From Erythrobacter ani (GTDB lineage Bacteria; Pseudomonadota; Alphaproteobacteria; Sphingomonadales; Sphingomonadaceae): DNA of 64,000 nucleotides. The notes below the pieces were generated by a model. The model was not told where the DNA came from. It did no database searches and was given only the letters and a program-made list of their open reading frames with translations. The stretch spans positions 124,001-188,000 of the forward strand of contig NZ_JAGSPB010000002.1 in NCBI RefSeq assembly GCF_019204025.1. The letters are read 5' to 3'. Made by a program: the position numbers and the translations under genes. Positions 61,644 through 64,000 of the stretch are shown here, piece after piece. How positions within the stretch are numbered: position 1 is the first letter of the stretch; each line of letters starts with the position of its first letter.

Positions 61644-63202
61644 ACGCCCCCAACAAATCCGGTTGGAAGCCTGCCATGCAGGTCTCCGAAGATGGCCTTC
61701 ACAACGGCCCGTCCACGACGACAGGCAACCGCGCATTGATGCTCGAAGAGCCGCTGATCTTCGAAATTGGCCATTCGCAGACGACCGGTGTTGACCTGCC
61801 TGAGATCGATGATGGCGCACCCACACGCCTTGCTGGCCTTGAACGCTCCGAGCCGATCGGCCTTGTGGGCCTGACCGAGCCGGAGACGGTCCGCCATTAC
61901 ACACGGCTCAGCCGTCAGAATTACGGGATCGACCTTGGTTTCTTCCCGCTCGGTTCGTGCACCATGAAGCACAATCCGCGCCTCAATGAGAAGATGGCCC
62001 GGCTCCCCGGTTTTGCCGACATTCACCCACTCGCCCCCCAGCAAAGCGTGCAGGGCGCGCTGCAGGTCATCCACGAGCTTGGCGACTGGCTGTGCAAGCT
62101 GACCGGCATGCCGTCCGTCGCGATGAGCCCGAAAGCCGGTGCGCATGGCGAGCTGTGCGGGATCCTCGCGATCCGTGCGGCCCACACCGCTCGCGGCGAT
62201 GCGCGCAAGGTCGTGCTCGTCCCGGAAAGTGCGCACGGCACCAATCCCGCAACCGCAGCCTTTGCGGGATACGAAGTGGAGGACATCCCCGCGACCGCCG
62301 AAGGCCGCGTCGATGTTGCCAAGCTTAAAGAACGGCTTGGCCCCGATGTCGCGGGCGTCATGATCACCAATCCGAATACGTGCGGACTGTTCGAAAAGGA
62401 TTTCCGCGAGATCGCCGATGCGGTCCACGACGCGGGCGGATATGTCTATTGTGACGGAGCGAATTTCAACGCCATCGTCGGCCGGGTGCGTCCCGGCGAC
62501 CTCGGCGTCGATGCGATGCACATCAACCTGCACAAGACGTTCTCGACCCCGCATGGCGGCGGCGGCCCCGGTTCGGGCCCGGTCGTATTTTCCGAGGCTC
62601 TTGCGCCCTATGCACCGCTGCCATTTGTCAAGAAAAGCGATGCGGGCGAGTACCATCTTGTCGAAGAGGAAGACGGCGACGAATGCGGTCCAACCTTCGG
62701 ACGGATGACTGCATTTCACGGCCAGATGGGCATGTTCACCCGCGCGCTCACCTACATGCTCAGCCACGGCGCCGATGGGTTGAAGCAGGTCGCCGAGGAC
62801 GCGGTGCTCAACGCGAATTACGTGCTGCGCGGTCTCGAGGATATTCTCCATGCGCCCTTCGCCGATAGTGGCCCGTGCATGCACGAGGCGCTGTTCGGTG
62901 ATAAGGATTTCGGGGGCGGGCTTTCCACGCTCGATCTGGCGAAGGCCCTGATCGACGAAGGGTTCCACCCGATGACGGTGTATTTCCCGCTGGTGGTCCA
63001 CGGCGCTATGCTGGTCGAGCCAACGGAAACAGAGAGCAAGGCCAGCCTAGACCAGTTTATCACGGCTTTTCGTTCGGTAACGGAGCGCGCGCTTGCAGGC
63101 GATGAGAGCATGAAGCAGGCGCCGTATTACGCGCCGCGCCGCAGGCTCGATGAAACCGCAGCCGCGCGCAAGCCCAAGCTAGCTTGGAGCGAGCCTGAGT
63201 AA
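61640..63202 (+). CDS. gcvPB: Glycine dehydrogenase (decarboxylating) subunit 2, GcvPB
   Basis: 520 residues. PLP-binding K299 in [23 protein letters not shown], with [22 protein letters not shown] and [16 protein letters not shown] also typical. Decarboxylates glycine and transfers the aminomethyl group to GcvH. Completes the operon controlled by the tandem glycine riboswitch. Confidence 0.97.
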   Translation: MNAPNKSGWKPAMQVSEDGLHNGPSTTTGNRALMLEEPLIFEIGHSQTTGVDLPEIDDGAPTRLAGLERSEPIGLVGLTEPETVRHYTRLSRQNYGIDLGFFPLGSCTMKHNPRLNEKMARLPGFADIHPLAPQQSVQGALQVIHELGDWLCKLTGMPSVAMSPKAGAHGELCGILAIRAAHTARGDARKVVLVPESAHGTNPATAAFAGYEVEDIPATAEGRVDVAKLKERLGPDVAGVMITNPNTCGLFEKDFREIADAVHDAGGYVYCDGANFNAIVGRVRPGDLGVDAMHINLHKTFSTPHGGGGPGSGPVVFSEALAPYAPLPFVKKSDAGEYHLVEEEDGDECGPTFGRMTAFHGQMGMFTRALTYMLSHGADGLKQVAEDAVLNANYVLRGLEDILHAPFADSGPCMHEALFGDKDFGGGLSTLDLAKALIDEGFHPMTVYFPLVVHGAMLVEPTETESKASLDQFITAFRSVTERALAGDESMKQAPYYAPRRRLDETAAARKPKLAWSEPE

Positions 63203-63220
63203 AGCTCGCCGAATCCCTGC

Positions 63221-64000
63221 TTACCGGGGATCGGGGCTTGGCTCCGGCGCGTCCTTGCCCGCAGGGCGCTCCACCGTAATCTTGATCGACTGGAGCGACA
63301 GGATGGCGATCCAGAAGCCGATGACGGCAAGCGCGCTGGAGCCCAGCATTGTGAATGCCGCGCCTTTCAGGCCCTGCCACCCCATCGCGACATCGAGCAG
63401 GGCGAAGCCCAGGGCCATCGGGATGGCGCGGGCGATCAGCGCGGTGCCCGCCCGTCCGGCGCTCACCAGCAGTGATTGCAGGCTCGCGCCGACCAGTTCG
63501 ATAGCGCCCGCGATCGCGATGATGACCATGGTCCAGTAGACACCTCCCAGCGGTTCACCGGCGATGGTTTCGATGATGAGGCGGCCAAATATCAGCGCGA
63601 GCACGACGGCAAATATCCCTCCGCCGAGTGCGATATAGGCCATGCGCTGCGCGATCCTGACGGCATCATCCTTGGCATGGACGAGCTCGGGATAGATCGC
63701 CTTGGAAATCGTCTGCGCCAGTTGCACCAGTGCCTGACCGAGCTGTGCCGCGACACGGAAACCGCCCGCAAAAGCTTCTCCGCCGATCGCACCGACGAGC
63801 AGGAGCAGGACATGCTTCGCGCTGATATTGAGGCTTTCGGTGAGGTTGGTCGACCAGACGAAGCCCCATGCATCGGGGTGGCTGCGCGGGACATTACGCA
63901 AGCTTATGCGCGACAGATCGATCCGCTCGCGCCGGGCCGCGGCGAACCATAGCGCGCCGGCAACACACACCTCCGCAATCGCCCACGCGAGGACGAAGCC
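63221..64000 (-). CDS. Polysaccharide flippase-like membrane protein, C-terminal part
   Basis: About 260 C-terminal residues; the start lies beyond the right edge. Multiple TM helices (GFVLAWAIAEVCVAGALWFA, HVLLLLVGAIGGEAFAGGFRVAAQLG, IALGGGIFAVVLALIFGRLII, YWTMVIIAIAGAIELVGASLQSLLV, GSSALAVIGFWIAILS) and the pattern of the RfbX/Wzx oligosaccharide flippase superfamily (MVF-like). It probably moves lipid-linked saccharides. Convergent with gcvPB. Confidence 0.78.
   Translation of the reverse strand, partial: GFVLAWAIAEVCVAGALWFAAARRERIDLSRISLRNVPRSHPDAWGFVWSTNLTESLNISAKHVLLLLVGAIGGEAFAGGFRVAAQLGQALVQLAQTISKAIYPELVHAKDDAVRIAQRMAYIALGGGIFAVVLALIFGRLIIETIAGEPLGGVYWTMVIIAIAGAIELVGASLQSLLVSAGRAGTALIARAIPMALGFALLDVAMGWQGLKGAAFTMLGSSALAVIGFWIAILSLQSIKITVERPAGKDAPEPSPDPR

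Overview
The window looks like a chromosomal segment of an alphaproteobacterium of the order Sphingomonadales, most likely family Erythrobacteraceae. The support is a complete NepR/EcfG/PhyR general-stress-response locus, class I PHA synthase with a phasin, split MetH, a BciA-like divinyl chlorophyllide reductase (aerobic anoxygenic phototrophs of this family carry one) and the general gene style. This placement is inference from gene content, not from a database search.

Layout. 1-1922: rlmE (cut by the window edge), a Ppx/GppA phosphatase and tRNA-Gln. 1929-6667: a complete 4.74-kb IS1595-type transposon (26-bp inverted ends, 8-bp target duplication) carrying an ISXO2-like transposase and several passenger genes, inserted at the 3' end of tRNA-Gln. 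6735-11385: LOG-family protein, thiD, a DUF1272 zinc protein, glmM and a dicarboxylate-type symporter. 11382-15223: general stress response (ecfG, nepR, an HWE-type CHASE histidine kinase, phyR), with a promoter element that reads in both directions and a candidate GsrN-like small RNA. 15242-24751: an acyltransferase-like protein, a desaturase, a GNAT, lptG/lptF, DUF427, clpS, phasin and phaC. 24917-30258: aminotransferase, a five-gene cluster of two HTH proteins, a small protein, a membrane protein and a RadC-like JAMM protein, then a crotonase and a thioesterase. 30430-30606: tRNA-Cys and tRNA-Thr.

30608-43274 is a 12.7-kb genomic island bounded by an exact 47-bp repeat of the tRNA-Thr 3' end. 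It has no recognisable integrase, several decaying genes, a TetR regulator, and five copies of one palindromic operator (TTGAC-N3-GTCAA) placed in front of its lipid/xenobiotic-type genes. I regard this as the best candidate for an undescribed regulatory system here.

43386-64000 returns to core metabolism: a RoxA-like ribosomal oxygenase, RluE-like pseudouridine synthase, BciA-like reductase, a GH42/Gfo-Idh/aldo-keto/TauD operon, a SahR-like regulator with metF and a two-part metH behind a near-perfect palindrome, a serine hydrolase, a tandem glycine riboswitch with the complete gcvT-gcvH-gcvPA-gcvPB operon, and a partial polysaccharide flippase.

Common threads: matches to the EcfG promoter consensus (GGAAC-N16/17-CGTT) sit in front of nepR-ecfG and phasin and between the glycine riboswitch and gcvT, with weaker ones before clpS, the kinase and the candidate small RNA. 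This suggests that the general stress response reaches PHA granules, glycine cleavage and protein turnover. The phasin promoter also carries TGCAGTGCA-type palindromes that could be bound by a PHA-responsive repressor.
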